Assembly: GCF_937898475.1 (NCBI RefSeq)
Contig: NZ_CALEJS010000013.1
Span: 124,001-188,000, forward strand
DNA: 64,000 bases
Direction of reading: 5' to 3'
DNA from: an uncultured Chitinophaga sp.
GTDB lineage: Bacteria > Bacteroidota > Bacteroidia > Chitinophagales > Chitinophagaceae
Positions 41,891-50,216 of this stretch are shown in pieces; the first letter of the stretch is position 1, and every line of letters begins with the position of its first letter. The notes under the pieces were generated by a model, which did no database searches, was not told the DNA's origin, and saw nothing but the letters and a program-made list of their open reading frames with translations. Position numbers and translations under genes: made by a program.

Positions 41891-43063
41891 CTATTTAATT
41901 GTTCTGAACAGGCGGCTCCAGCGTATGCTTCCGTTGCCGTAGCTCATCCAGATCAGCCAGGCTTTACCTACTACGTGATCTTCCGGAACGAAGCCCCAGT
42001 AGCGGGAATCCAGTGAGTTGTTACGGTTGTCGCCCATCATCCAGTAATAATTCATTTTAAAGGTGTAGGAATCAGCCGGTTTATTGTTGATATAGAACTG
42101 ACCGTTCTTTGATTCCAGGGTATTGCCTTCGTATACACGGATCACGCGCTCATAAATGGAGATGTTGCTGCTGTCCAGCTTAATGGTAGCGCCTTTCTTG
42201 GGAATATAGAGCGGGCCAAAGTTTTCTTCGGTCCAGTGATAGTTGGCGGTATCGTAAGGAAATACAGACTGTTCGCCGCTGAAATAGGGCTTTATGCTCT
42301 TTACCACCGGGAAATTCTTCAGGGCTGCCACATTACCGGGTGTGAGGTTGTAAAGGAAAAGTCCTGCTGAAAGCGTAGCGTCGGGGTTAGGTGTTACGTC
42401 CAGTTCATCCAGGCGCTCCGGGTTCAGGGGATCGCCGTTGGTTTCCACCATGTACCTTCTTTCACTTTCAGGCGGTATGGGGGCCTGTTTGCCGTTCACG
42501 AACACCACACCGTCCCTGATGGAAAGGGTATCGCCGGCTTCTGCCACGCAGCGTTTAATATAGTTCTCGCGTTTATCTACCGGGCGGGCGGTAACATGGT
42601 AAGACTCCCAAACGGCGTCGCGGCCAAGGCTGCGCACCAGTCCGTAATAGCTTTGGTCCTGCTGTTCCAGTGCAACGGTATCGCCTTCGGGGAAGTTGAA
42701 CACCACTACATCGTTCCGTTTGATATCTGAAAAGCCGGGCAGGCGTTTATAGGGCCAGTGCACTGCTTCAGAATAAGCTTTGGTGTATTTGGTACCCGGC
42801 AGGGTATGATGGGTAAACGGTACTGCCAGCGGGGTATTAGGGATGCGCGGGCCATAGGTGATCTTGCTCACAAAGAGGAAGTCATTTACCAGGAGCGTTT
42901 TTTCCATGGAAGGGGTTGGAATGGTATACGCTTCAAAAATGAACGTACGTATTAACGTGGCTGCGATGATTGCAAAGATGGCCGCATCCAGCCATTCGCG
43001 CACGGCGGATTTCCTCTTCCTGGGTTGCCCGTCATTATTGCGCCTCCAAAATGCCAGATTCAT
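41891..43063 (-). CDS. lepB: Signal peptidase I
   Basis: The 390-aa membrane protease removes signal peptides from exported proteins. One N-terminal membrane segment (about residues 23-43, WLDAAIFAIIAATLIRTFIF) is followed by the serine box TIPTPSMEKTLLVND, the lysine box ENYIKRCVAEAGD and the final GDNRNNSLDSRYWGFVPED box, so the Ser/Lys dyad is present. The protein is longer than E. coli LepB because of a large periplasmic insertion (about residues 200-300), common in Bacteroidota. It has its own promoter element at 43098. Confidence 0.96.
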   Translation of the reverse strand: MNLAFWRRNNDGQPRKRKSAVREWLDAAIFAIIAATLIRTFIFEAYTIPTPSMEKTLLVNDFLFVSKITYGPRIPNTPLAVPFTHHTLPGTKYTKAYSEAVHWPYKRLPGFSDIKRNDVVVFNFPEGDTVALEQQDQSYYGLVRSLGRDAVWESYHVTARPVDKRENYIKRCVAEAGDTLSIRDGVVFVNGKQAPIPPESERRYMVETNGDPLNPERLDELDVTPNPDATLSAGLFLYNLTPGNVAALKNFPVVKSIKPYFSGEQSVFPYDTANYHWTEENFGPLYIPKKGATIKLDSSNISIYERVIRVYEGNTLESKNGQFYINNKPADSYTFKMNYYWMMGDNRNNSLDSRYWGFVPEDHVVGKAWLIWMSYGNGSIRWSRLFRTIK

Positions 43064-43097
43064 TGATCAGTACTAGTTTAAAATATCGTTAAAAGAA

Positions 43098-43105
43098 CAA
43101 ATATA
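43098..43105 (-). promoter_or_regulatory. -7 promoter element (TATATTTG) for lepB
   Basis: Exact TAnnTTTG on the minus strand, 34 bases before the lepB ATG. No clear -33 element. Confidence 0.5.
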
Positions 43106-43148
43106 ATATTCTGTTGGTAGCCAGCTAACTTTCCGTGTAAAAGTTTTC

Positions 43149-43793
43149 TTAAAGTTCCTGGCTGAGTATCCTGTTGATTTCTTCCGCCCGGTTCATGACC
43201 ATAAAATGTCCGCCACCGGGTATTATATGCGTAGGTTTTACAAATCTCACCGGGAAGGTAAGATCTTTCGCACCATTTATATGTACGATGGATGGCGGAA
43301 TAAAGTCATTTTCCCATTGTATAACCGTATTGATGGCCCATCGCAGGTAAGTATAGTCTTTTTTCCGGAGATAATCGCGCAACAGGGCTTCCTCCTCCGG
43401 AGATTTTACGCCCAGGAAATATCTCACCACGGGGTATCGTTGTCTGAATATCAGCTGATCCGGCAGGTGGTGCAGGCGCAGTTTCCTTACCCAGTTAAAG
43501 TACGGCGGGCGCTCACGGGTATGCTTGATGGTGCTGACCAGTATATTTTTGGCAATGGGCCGCTGCCGGGCAATTTCCAGGCTGATCATCCCACCGAAGG
43601 AAAGCCCCAGCAGGGTGATCTCTCCGTCTGCGGTGATGCCCTGCGCCATCCTGGCGGCGTAGTCACGGAAAGGCTCATTGGGCAGCGGATCTAACCAGGG
43701 CAGGTAGTGCACCGTATACGAGCCGGGGAACCGCAAACGGCAGAAGATGCGCTCATCTGCGCCCATACCACTGATCAGGTAAATGTGCTTCAT
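43149..43793 (-). CDS. Alpha/beta hydrolase
   Basis: This 214-aa cytoplasmic hydrolase begins with the strand YLISGMGADERIF; the nucleophile elbow is GLSFGGM (Ser in the G-x-S-x-G pattern). The catalytic His lies in the C-terminal IPGGGHFMVM segment and an Asp in HINGAKDLTFP. Substrate unknown. It starts 11 bases after the response-regulator stop on the same strand, so the two are likely co-transcribed. Confidence 0.85.
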   Translation of the reverse strand: MKHIYLISGMGADERIFCRLRFPGSYTVHYLPWLDPLPNEPFRDYAARMAQGITADGEITLLGLSFGGMISLEIARQRPIAKNILVSTIKHTRERPPYFNWVRKLRLHHLPDQLIFRQRYPVVRYFLGVKSPEEEALLRDYLRKKDYTYLRWAINTVIQWENDFIPPSIVHINGAKDLTFPVRFVKPTHIIPGGGHFMVMNRAEEINRILSQEL

Positions 43794-43804
43794 CAGCTGA
43801 CCGC

Positions 43805-44989
43805 TTAAATATTAGCCTTTTTTCTTTCGCGGCCGGGCAGCACATAGTCTTCCACATTGTCTGCCGTAATGGTTTTGCCGGAGAGGATGACCAGCCTTTC
43901 CACTACGTTGCGGAGTTCCCGGATGTTGCCAGACCAGTTATGCTGCTGCAGCGCTTTCATTGCTGCGGGATCAATTGCTTTTTTGGCGATGCCGTATTCC
44001 TGGCAGATGTTACCCAGGAAGTGCTCTACCAGTGGCGGCACATCTTCGCGGCGATCGTTCAGGGAGGGCACATGTATGAGTATAACGCTCAGGCGGTGGT
44101 AGAGATCGAGGCGGAAGTTCTTTTCCTCCACTTCCCTCAGCAGGTCTTTGTTGGTAGCTGCGATCACGCGCACATCCACACTGATCTCCTTATCGCCACC
44201 CACACGGGTGATCTTTCCTTCCTGGAGGGCGCGCAGTACTTTGGCCTGGGCGCTGAGGCTCATGTCGCCGATCTCATCGAGGAAGAGGGTACCGCCGTTG
44301 GCCTGTTCAAATTTGCCGATGCGTTGCTTAACGGCAGAAGTGAAGGACCCTTTTTCATGCCCGAAGAGCTCACTTTCAATCAGCTCGCTGGGAATGGCGG
44401 CGCAGTTCACCTCTACCAGGGCGCCGGCAGCGCGGCTGCTGCGTTCATGGATCCAGCGGGCCACCAGCTCCTTACCTACCCCGTTCTCGCCGGTTACCAG
44501 CACGCGGGCGTCTGTTGGGGCTACCTTCTCGATGGTTTCCTTTATTTTAAGAATGGGAGCGGATGCCCCGATCATTTCCTGTGTTTTGTTCACCTTGCGG
44601 CGAAGCGTTTTAGTTTCTGCCACCAGGTGGGTCTTATCCATTGCGTTGCGCAGGGTGATGAGCAGCCGGTTGAGATCGGGCGGTTTTGAGATATAGTCAA
44701 AAGCGCCTTTCTTCACAGCGTCTACCGCGGTGTCGATATTACCGTGACCTGATACCATGACAATGGGAATGTCGGGATTGGTTTCCTTGGCCTTTTCGAG
44801 GAATTCCAGGCCGTCCATCTTGGGCATTTTAATATCGCATAACACCGCATCGTACTGTTTTTCCTGGAACATCTTAAAGCCTTCTGCACCGTCTGCCGCT
44901 TCGCTGATTTTATAGCCTTCATATGTAAGGATCTCAGTGAGCGTTTTCCGGATACTCTTTTCGTCGTCAATAATCAGGATATGAGCCAT
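43805..44989 (-). CDS. NtrC-like response regulator lacking GAFTGA and DNA-binding domain
   Basis: The start at 44989 (MAHILIIDDEKS) gives 394 aa. Residues 1-120 are a receiver domain with the acidic pair, the phospho-acceptor Asp in AVLCDIKMPKMDG and the conserved Lys in YISKPPD. An AAA+ domain follows with Walker A GENGVGKE, Walker B GGTLFLDEIGDM and the arginine region LYHRLSVI. The sigma-54 contact loop, normally GAFTGA, reads GSFTSA here, and the protein ends at NVEDYVLPGRERKKANI, where a Fis-type helix-turn-helix would normally begin. ATP binding and phosphorylation look intact but classic sigma-54 activation does not. Its sensor kinase is not adjacent. Confidence 0.88.
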   Translation of the reverse strand: MAHILIIDDEKSIRKTLTEILTYEGYKISEAADGAEGFKMFQEKQYDAVLCDIKMPKMDGLEFLEKAKETNPDIPIVMVSGHGNIDTAVDAVKKGAFDYISKPPDLNRLLITLRNAMDKTHLVAETKTLRRKVNKTQEMIGASAPILKIKETIEKVAPTDARVLVTGENGVGKELVARWIHERSSRAAGALVEVNCAAIPSELIESELFGHEKGSFTSAVKQRIGKFEQANGGTLFLDEIGDMSLSAQAKVLRALQEGKITRVGGDKEISVDVRVIAATNKDLLREVEEKNFRLDLYHRLSVILIHVPSLNDRREDVPPLVEHFLGNICQEYGIAKKAIDPAAMKALQQHNWSGNIRELRNVVERLVILSGKTITADNVEDYVLPGRERKKANI

Positions 44990-45010
44990 ATTGGTGTTTT
45001 GTGTAGGGAG

Positions 45011-45018
45011 CAAAGATA
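45011..45018 (-). promoter_or_regulatory. -7 promoter element (TATCTTTG) for the response regulator gene
   Basis: Exact TAnnTTTG on the minus strand, 21 bases before the chosen ATG, which also argues against the longer upstream start. No clear -33 element. Confidence 0.5.
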
Positions 45019-45019
45019 A

Positions 45020-45059
45020 TGAATTGATGGGCTAATATGCTAATGTACTGATGAGCGGA
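45020..45059. repeat. Octamer tandem repeat upstream of the response regulator
   Basis: Five units in register: TGAATTGA, TGGGCTAA, TATGCTAA, TGTACTGA, TGAGCGGA. The same octamer style (TGTGCTGA, TATGCGAA, TGAGCTGC) builds the hairpin at 61283-61335. Confidence 0.6.
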
Positions 45060-45234
45060 GACAGGGCGGGACAGCCGCCCGGATTTGTTATTATTCAGAA
45101 AAAAAAGCGATTTTTTATAGAAATCTACTGCAAATGCCATGCAGTTTGAAAATTTACAAATGGAAAGCAAATTTTACAGGTTTTATGCGTACTTTCAATA
45201 TACTAAGTGTTTAGACCTGTAATTTTACGCCGCT

Positions 45235-46044
45235 ATGAACAAACTAATAGAGGAGCTAAAGCGGAGGCATCAATGGGCAGCGGCTAATACGTTCCCGTCT
45301 ACTTCGGCGGTAAGCGAATTTGCCAACAATCTTGTCAATTGGTTATTCCCGGAACATACGGGCAAAGTAATGAATGAAACGGAGCTGGAGCAATATGCCC
45401 TTGTATTGCAGGATGAGCTGCAGCAATTGCTGCAGGTGATGCAAACCCAGCTGCCTGATACGGCGGCGCAACTGGCGGCCCGTTTCATGGCCCAGGTACC
45501 TGCCATCTATGAAGATCTTACCAAAGACGCTACCGCCATTTACCAGGGAGACCCCGCCGCTACCTGTTTATATGAGGTGATCAGGGCCTATCCCGGGTTT
45601 TATGCAATTGCCTATTACCGCATGGCGCATGCCCTGCACCTGCTGCATATCCCCCTCCTGCCCCGTATGATCACGGAACTGGCCCACGCCCACACGGGGG
45701 TGGATATCCATCCCGCTGCCGAGATAGGGCCTTATTTCTGCATTGACCACGGCACCGGTATTGTTATCGGTGAAACCTCTGTGATCGGCGCGCATGTAAA
45801 GCTGTACCAGGGCGTTACGCTGGGCGCGCTCAGTATCGACAAGAGCATGGCCAAGAGCAAACGCCATCCTACCATAGAAGAGCATGTAGTGATTTATGCA
45901 GGAGCCACCATACTGGGAGGAGACACCATCATCGGCCATCACAGCGTGATTGGCGGTAATGTATGGCTGATCAAAAGCGTGGCGCCGTTCTCCCGGATCT
46001 ACTATAAGGCGGATGGCAGCATGAACATTGTAGAAGTAGTTTAA
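45235..46044 (+). CDS. cysE: Serine O-acetyltransferase
   Basis: The enzyme acetylates L-serine with acetyl-CoA to make O-acetylserine for cysteine synthesis. The 269-aa product has an N-terminal helical domain and a C-terminal left-handed beta-helix of hexapeptide repeats (GVDIHPAAEIGPYFCIDHGTGIVIGETSVIG region, read as GVDIHPAAEIG and DHGTGIVIGETS), with the catalytic Asp/His in DHGTG. It lies 20 bases before cysM, its pathway partner, so this is a cysteine operon. Confidence 0.95.
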   Translation: MNKLIEELKRRHQWAAANTFPSTSAVSEFANNLVNWLFPEHTGKVMNETELEQYALVLQDELQQLLQVMQTQLPDTAAQLAARFMAQVPAIYEDLTKDATAIYQGDPAATCLYEVIRAYPGFYAIAYYRMAHALHLLHIPLLPRMITELAHAHTGVDIHPAAEIGPYFCIDHGTGIVIGETSVIGAHVKLYQGVTLGALSIDKSMAKSKRHPTIEEHVVIYAGATILGGDTIIGHHSVIGGNVWLIKSVAPFSRIYYKADGSMNIVEVV

Positions 46045-46064
46045 ACAGGCATAAAAACATCAAG

Positions 46065-46946
46065 ATGCATTCGATACTCGACCAGGTAGGTAATACACCG
46101 TTAATTGAACTGAAGAAACTGACTGCAAATCCCAAAGTAACGATATACGGAAAGCTGGAAGGCAATAACCCGGGCGGCAGCGTAAAAGACAGGGCTGCCT
46201 ACGGGATGATCAAAGGGGCGCTGGACCGGGGGGAGATAAAGCCCGGCATGAAGCTGATAGAGGCCACCAGCGGCAATACCGGTATTGCGCTCGCCATGAT
46301 TGCGAATCTCTTTGGCGTTGAGATAGAACTGGTGATGCCTGAAGACGCTACCCGTGAGCGGGTGCTGACCATGGAAGCTTATGGCGCCAGAGTGGTATTG
46401 ACCCCCAAAGAGGGATCTATGGAAGCAGCGATTGACTATGCCCATTCACAGGTGGCCAAAGGCGGGTACTACATGCTGAACCAGTTTGCCAACCCCGATA
46501 ATTATGGCATGCACTATAAAACCACCGGTCCGGAGATTTGGCGGGACACTCAGGGTGGCGTTACCCATTTTGTCAGCGCCATGGGCACTACCGGTACCAT
46601 TATGGGGGTATCCCGCTACCTGAAAGAGCAGAATCCGCAGGTACAGATTGTGGGTTGCCAGCCTACGGAAGGTTCCCGGATACCGGGCATCCGTAAATGG
46701 CCGGAAGCTTACCTGCCTAAGATATTTGAGAGTGAGCGGGTAGACCGCATTATGGATATAGCGGAGAGCGAAGCCCGGGAAATGACCCGGCGGCTGGCTA
46801 AAGAAGAGGCTGTGTTCTGCGGTATGAGCAGCGGCGGAGCAGTGGCAGCGGCCGTGCGCCTGTCGAAGGAACTGGAGCAGGGGGTGCTGGTGTGCATCAT
46901 CTGCGACCGGGGAGACAGGTACTTGTCGAGTGACCTTTTCGGCTGA
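46065..46946 (+). CDS. cysM: Cysteine synthase B (O-acetylserine sulfhydrylase)
   Basis: This PLP enzyme converts O-acetylserine and sulfide (or thiosulfate) to cysteine. In the 293-aa protein the PLP Lys is in NPGGSVKDRAAYGM; the substrate loop is EATSGNTGIALAM and the phosphate-binding loop is SAMGTTGTIMGVSRY. The short length and MHYKTTGPEIWRDTQG segment favour CysM over CysK. It is the second gene of the cysE-cysM operon and is followed by a strong bidirectional terminator. Confidence 0.94.
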   Translation: MHSILDQVGNTPLIELKKLTANPKVTIYGKLEGNNPGGSVKDRAAYGMIKGALDRGEIKPGMKLIEATSGNTGIALAMIANLFGVEIELVMPEDATRERVLTMEAYGARVVLTPKEGSMEAAIDYAHSQVAKGGYYMLNQFANPDNYGMHYKTTGPEIWRDTQGGVTHFVSAMGTTGTIMGVSRYLKEQNPQVQIVGCQPTEGSRIPGIRKWPEAYLPKIFESERVDRIMDIAESEAREMTRRLAKEEAVFCGMSSGGAVAAAVRLSKELEQGVLVCIICDRGDRYLSSDLFG

Positions 46947-46971
46947 GCGGGCTATTAATAACTAATAATAA

Positions 46972-47008
46972 AAAAGCTGACTGTTATCATAAACAACAGT
47001 CAGCTTTT
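46972..47008. terminator. Bidirectional terminator between cysM and pdhB
   Basis: AAAAGCTGACTGTT and AACAGTCAGCTTTT are perfect 14-bp inverted arms with a 9-base loop, with A and T ends on both sides. It stops the converging cysE-cysM and pdhB transcripts. Confidence 0.92.
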
Positions 47009-47020
47009 AATATTACGGTA

Positions 47021-47055
47021 TAGCTGATGGCTAAAATCCAGCAGCTAGCAGCTTA
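47021..47055. repeat. NNGCTNN heptamer repeat at the pdhB 3' end
   Basis: Units TAGCTGA, TGGCTAA, AATCCAG, CAGCTAG and CAGCTTA have a 7-base period; four of five keep the AGCT or GGCT core. The repeat ends in the pdhB stop codon. Confidence 0.5.
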
Positions 47056-48036
47056 TTTCTTCATGTACATTACTTCCTTCACCAGTTTCACGGTACGCTC
47101 CACATCAGGTAGGTACAGTTTAACCAGGTTGGGTGCGTAGTGCATGGGCGCATCTGCCGCAGTGATACGGCGGATGGGCGCATCCAGGTAGTCGAAACCT
47201 TCTTTCTGGATACGGTAGGTGATCTCAGCAGAAACGCTGGAGAAGGGCCATTGTTCTTCCACGATCACCAGGCGGTTGGTTTTCTTCACAGATTCCAGGA
47301 TGGTGAACCAATCCAGCGGGCGGATGGTGCGGAGGTCTATCACCTCAGCCTCAATACCTTCCTTGGCCAGTTCTTCAGCAGCGCCCAGGGCTACTTTCAT
47401 CATCTTGTTGAAAGAAACGATGGTAACGTCTTTACCAGCGCGTTTCACGTCTGCCTTACCGATGGGGATAATGTACTCTTCTTCAGGTACTTCGCCCATA
47501 TCGCCATACATTACTTCACTTTCCATGAACACTACCGGATCGTCGTCACGGATGGCAGCCTTCAGCAGGCCTTTGGCATCGTAAGGGTTGGAAACGGATA
47601 CTACCTTTAGGCCCGGTATATTGGCATAATAACTCTCGAAAGCGGTGGAGTGCTGTGCACCCAGCTGACCGGCTGAACCGTTGGGACCGCGGAAAACGAT
47701 GGGGCAACCCACCTGTCCGCCGCTCATGGCCAGCATTTTAGAAGCAGTATTCAGGATCTGGTCCAGCGCCAGTACCGCAAAGTTCCAGGTCATGAACTCT
47801 ACTACAGGGCGAAGGCCATTCTGAGCAGCGCCAACGCCGATGGCAGCAAAGCCTAACTCTGCAATAGGGGTGTCTATTACCCTTTGGGGCCCGAACTCAT
47901 CCAACATTCCCTGGCTCACTTTATAGGCACCATTGTATTCGGCTACTTCCTCTCCCATCAGGAATACACGCTTATCAAGGCGCATCTCTTCCTGGAGGGC
48001 TTCTCTTAAGGCTTGTCTGAAAGCTATCTGACGCAT
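47053..48036 (-). CDS. pdhB: Pyruvate dehydrogenase E1 component beta subunit
   Basis: With the alpha subunit it decarboxylates pyruvate on thiamine diphosphate and loads acetyl on E2. The 327-aa product matches PdhB closely: FRQALREALQEEMRLD, FLMGEEVAEYNGAYKVSQG, DTPIAELGFAAIGVGAA, FVMTWNF-like FMTWNFAVLALDQILN, RGPNGSAGQLGAQHS and VIDLRTIRPLDW. The E1 alpha gene is not adjacent. A complete promoter is found 50-80 bases upstream. Confidence 0.96.
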   Translation of the reverse strand: MRQIAFRQALREALQEEMRLDKRVFLMGEEVAEYNGAYKVSQGMLDEFGPQRVIDTPIAELGFAAIGVGAAQNGLRPVVEFMTWNFAVLALDQILNTASKMLAMSGGQVGCPIVFRGPNGSAGQLGAQHSTAFESYYANIPGLKVVSVSNPYDAKGLLKAAIRDDDPVVFMESEVMYGDMGEVPEEEYIIPIGKADVKRAGKDVTIVSFNKMMKVALGAAEELAKEGIEAEVIDLRTIRPLDWFTILESVKKTNRLVIVEEQWPFSSVSAEITYRIQKEGFDYLDAPIRRITAADAPMHYAPNLVKLYLPDVERTVKLVKEVMYMKK

Positions 48037-48088
48037 GCTATTGGTATAATAATTTGTAATGATTAATACCTTTCCTTTAAAGGCAGGG

Positions 48089-48119
48089 CAAAATTATTGT
48101 TTGTTGACGAAAAAGCAAA
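48089..48119 (-). promoter_or_regulatory. Complete Bacteroidota promoter for pdhB
   Basis: On the minus strand TTTG (48116-48119) is followed after 19 bases by TAATTTTG (48089-48096), matching the TTTG-N19/20-TAnnTTTG consensus. The -7 element ends about 52 bases before the pdhB ATG. Confidence 0.72.
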
Positions 48120-48195
48120 GGATTTAGAAAGGGTTCCGGATTTAAATGTTAATAAAATATGAAAAAAGATTAATATATTGGCTTTACGAAAGTCA

Positions 48196-48216
48196 CTGAT
48201 AACTGATAACTGTCAA
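48196..48216 (+). repeat. CTGATAA heptamer repeat
   Basis: CTGATAA, CTGATAA and CTGTCAA follow each other in a 7-base period, 20 bases before the gene at 48237. Confidence 0.5.
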
Positions 48217-48236
48217 CTTAATTTAGTCCCTATCCT

Positions 48237-48863
48237 ATGATCACTGTTACTATCCTGTCTATCAGCTTCCTGACAGCGGTGTCCTGCAAGATCAAAAAGG
48301 TAAAATCGCCGGATGCCGTACGGCTGCTATGGTATATTCACCTGGCGTTGCTGTTCTTTTCTGTTATATGCCTGTTGCTGTTGGCAAATGGCTATGGCTT
48401 TAAAGGGGCCTATACTGAGAGGGTCTTTTTTTCGCTGTACGCCGGATCGGGCGTCATACTATACGGGCTTACGCCCAAGGATACTACGGGCAGGTGGCTG
48501 TACCTGCTGTGTTTTTTCGGGTTTCCCTTTGTGTTGCTGTTTGGCTTGTTGCTGCCGCCGCTGCGGATACTTACCATTATGGCGGGTGTTGCCCTTTTGT
48601 ATGACGGCAATTTAACCCGCTACCCTATTGACAATGATTATGCTATCCAGGCAAAAGAGCAGGGGATCCTGTCACGCTATCCTACCTATAGCCTGATCAG
48701 CGATAAATACTGGTTGTTTGAGAAGGTGACGCCGGATGTGATCAGACAGGAGTATACGCCCAGATCGCTGGAGATTGCGAAGAAAAATGAAAACAGCGTT
48801 GATATCCGGCTCAGGGGTGTCAACAGGATGCGTTTTGACACCACGATTGTATTGATAGATTAG
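48237..48863 (+). CDS. Membrane protein of unknown function
   Basis: This 208-aa protein is not recognised. About four hydrophobic segments occupy residues 1-120 (ITVTILSISFLTAVSC, WYIHLALLFFSVICLLLLA, FFSLYAGSGVILYGL, LYLLCFFGFPFVLLFGLLL), then a soluble tail of about 85 residues that begins DGNLTRYPIDNDY. The Cys at residue 17 follows FLTAVS, so a lipoprotein signal is possible but the adjacent KIKK makes that doubtful. It converges on the thiolase gene through a hairpin. Confidence 0.65.
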   Translation: MITVTILSISFLTAVSCKIKKVKSPDAVRLLWYIHLALLFFSVICLLLLANGYGFKGAYTERVFFSLYAGSGVILYGLTPKDTTGRWLYLLCFFGFPFVLLFGLLLPPLRILTIMAGVALLYDGNLTRYPIDNDYAIQAKEQGILSRYPTYSLISDKYWLFEKVTPDVIRQEYTPRSLEIAKKNENSVDIRLRGVNRMRFDTTIVLID

Positions 48864-48909
48864 CTGCCGGCTACCGGCATTCAGTTAAAAGCCGGGAGCG
48901 GGCAGCTAA
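48860..48909. terminator. Hairpin between the converging 48237 gene and the thiolase gene
   Basis: Arms at 48860-48878 and 48891-48909 are inverted copies at 17 of 19 positions, overlapping the stop codon of the upstream gene. The right arm follows the 7-base rhythm AAGCCGG, GAGCGGG, CAGCTAA. Probably a bidirectional terminator. Confidence 0.75.
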
Positions 48910-48920
48910 CAGATTTGTGC

Positions 48921-50096
48921 TTATGCTTTTTCGAGGATGATAGCGCTTGCGCCGCCTCCGCCGTTACAGATGCCGGCTACACCGTAGCGGCCATTGTTGC
49001 GGTGAAGGATGGAGTTAAGCGTTACCGTTATACGTGCGCCGCTGCAGCCAATGGGATGCCCCAGGGCCACGGCGCCTCCCCATACATTGAGCCGGTCTGG
49101 CGACAAGCCAAGGTCCCGCTGGTTAGCCAGTGCTACGCAGGAGAAAGCTTCGTTGATCTCCGCAAAATCCATATCAGAAATTTTTAGCTGTGCCTTGGCC
49201 AGGGCTTTGTTGATGGCTTTCACCGGTGTGGTGGTGAACCATTCCGGCGCCTGGGACGCATCTGCAAAACTAACGATACGGGCCAGGGGCTTTAATCCAA
49301 GCTCTTTCAGTTTTTCGCCGCTTACCAGCAGTGTTGCTGCCGCGCCATCATTAATATTGGAGGCATTGGCAGCAGTTACGGTGCCGTCTTTCTGGAAAGA
49401 GGGTTTGAGGGAGGGGATCTTTTCGAAGTTCACTTTTTTATAATCTTCGTCTTCCGTAACGGTAACTACCTGTTTACCCGGCACTTCTACGGGAAGTATC
49501 TCCTCTTTGAAATATCCTTTCTCAAAAGCTTCGGCTGCCCGCTTGTAGCTGCTGACTGCATAGGCGTCCTGGTCTTCCCGGGAAAGCTTGTATTCAGCCG
49601 CACAGATCTCTGCCGCGTTGCCCATGTGAAAATCCTTGTAGGGGTCCCAGAGGCCGTCTCGCAGGATACCGTCTATCAGGGTGCCATTGCCCATGCGATA
49701 ACCGCTGCGCGCTTTATCCAGGTAATAAGGAATGTTGCTCATGCTTTCCATACCGCCTGCCACCACAATGTCATTGTCGCCCAGCAATATGCTCTGCGCG
49801 CCCAGCATAATGGCTTTCATACCGGAGGCACATACTTTATTAACGGTAGTACAAGGTACGTTGGTGGGAATACCGGCATAGATACTGGCCTGGTTGGCGG
49901 GCGCCTGACCAAGATTGGCACTGATCACATTGCCCATATATACTTCGTTCACTTCGCTGGGTGCCACGCCTGCCCTTTCCAGCGCTGCCTTTATCACCAG
50001 CGCGCCCAGCTGCGTGGCCTGCAATGCGGCCAGTGCGCCGTTGAATGCGCCGATGGGCGTGCGGACTGTTGAAACGATAAATACTTCTTTCGTCAT
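48921..50096 (-). CDS. Acetyl-CoA acetyltransferase (thiolase)
   Basis: The start at 50096 (MTKEVFIVSTVRTPIG) gives 391 aa. Thiolases condense two acetyl-CoA or cleave acetoacetyl-CoA. The nucleophile Cys lies in VNKVCASGMKAI; the later catalytic His is in GGAVALGHPIGCSGAR, whose Cys is the second active-site Cys, and the protein ends with YGVAGICNGGGGASAIIL. The length fits biosynthetic or degradative type-II thiolases; which direction operates is not shown by sequence. No hydroxybutyryl-CoA genes are adjacent. It has a -7 element 28 bases upstream. Confidence 0.94.
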   Translation of the reverse strand: MTKEVFIVSTVRTPIGAFNGALAALQATQLGALVIKAALERAGVAPSEVNEVYMGNVISANLGQAPANQASIYAGIPTNVPCTTVNKVCASGMKAIMLGAQSILLGDNDIVVAGGMESMSNIPYYLDKARSGYRMGNGTLIDGILRDGLWDPYKDFHMGNAAEICAAEYKLSREDQDAYAVSSYKRAAEAFEKGYFKEEILPVEVPGKQVVTVTEDEDYKKVNFEKIPSLKPSFQKDGTVTAANASNINDGAAATLLVSGEKLKELGLKPLARIVSFADASQAPEWFTTTPVKAINKALAKAQLKISDMDFAEINEAFSCVALANQRDLGLSPDRLNVWGGAVALGHPIGCSGARITVTLNSILHRNNGRYGVAGICNGGGGASAIILEKA

Positions 50097-50123
50097 AAAA
50101 TAAGATTGTTTGGCTTGATCATT

Positions 50124-50131
50124 CAAATATA
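50124..50131 (-). promoter_or_regulatory. -7 promoter element (TATATTTG) for the thiolase gene
   Basis: Exact TAnnTTTG on the minus strand, 28 bases before the ATG at 50096, supporting that start. No -33 element at the usual distance. Confidence 0.5.
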
Positions 50132-50160
50132 GGGGAAAAAGGCGAAGGTGCTTTATAAAC

Positions 50161-50198
50161 AAAAAGGTGAAAAGCGGCGTACCGCTTTTCACCTTTTT
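50161..50198 (-). terminator. Terminator of the PKD-protein gene
   Basis: Two perfect 17-bp inverted arms (50161-50177 and 50182-50198) with a 4-base loop, with A/T tails on both sides. On the minus strand it follows the PKD gene stop by 18 bases. Confidence 0.93.
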
Positions 50199-50216
50199 AC
50201 ATACCTGTAAATATCA

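Noticed and set aside
49995..50192. Upstream start for the thiolase gene, adding 32 residues
   Set aside because: The thiolase fold begins at MTKEVFIVSTVRTPIG, and a -7 promoter element at 50124-50131 lies inside the extension.
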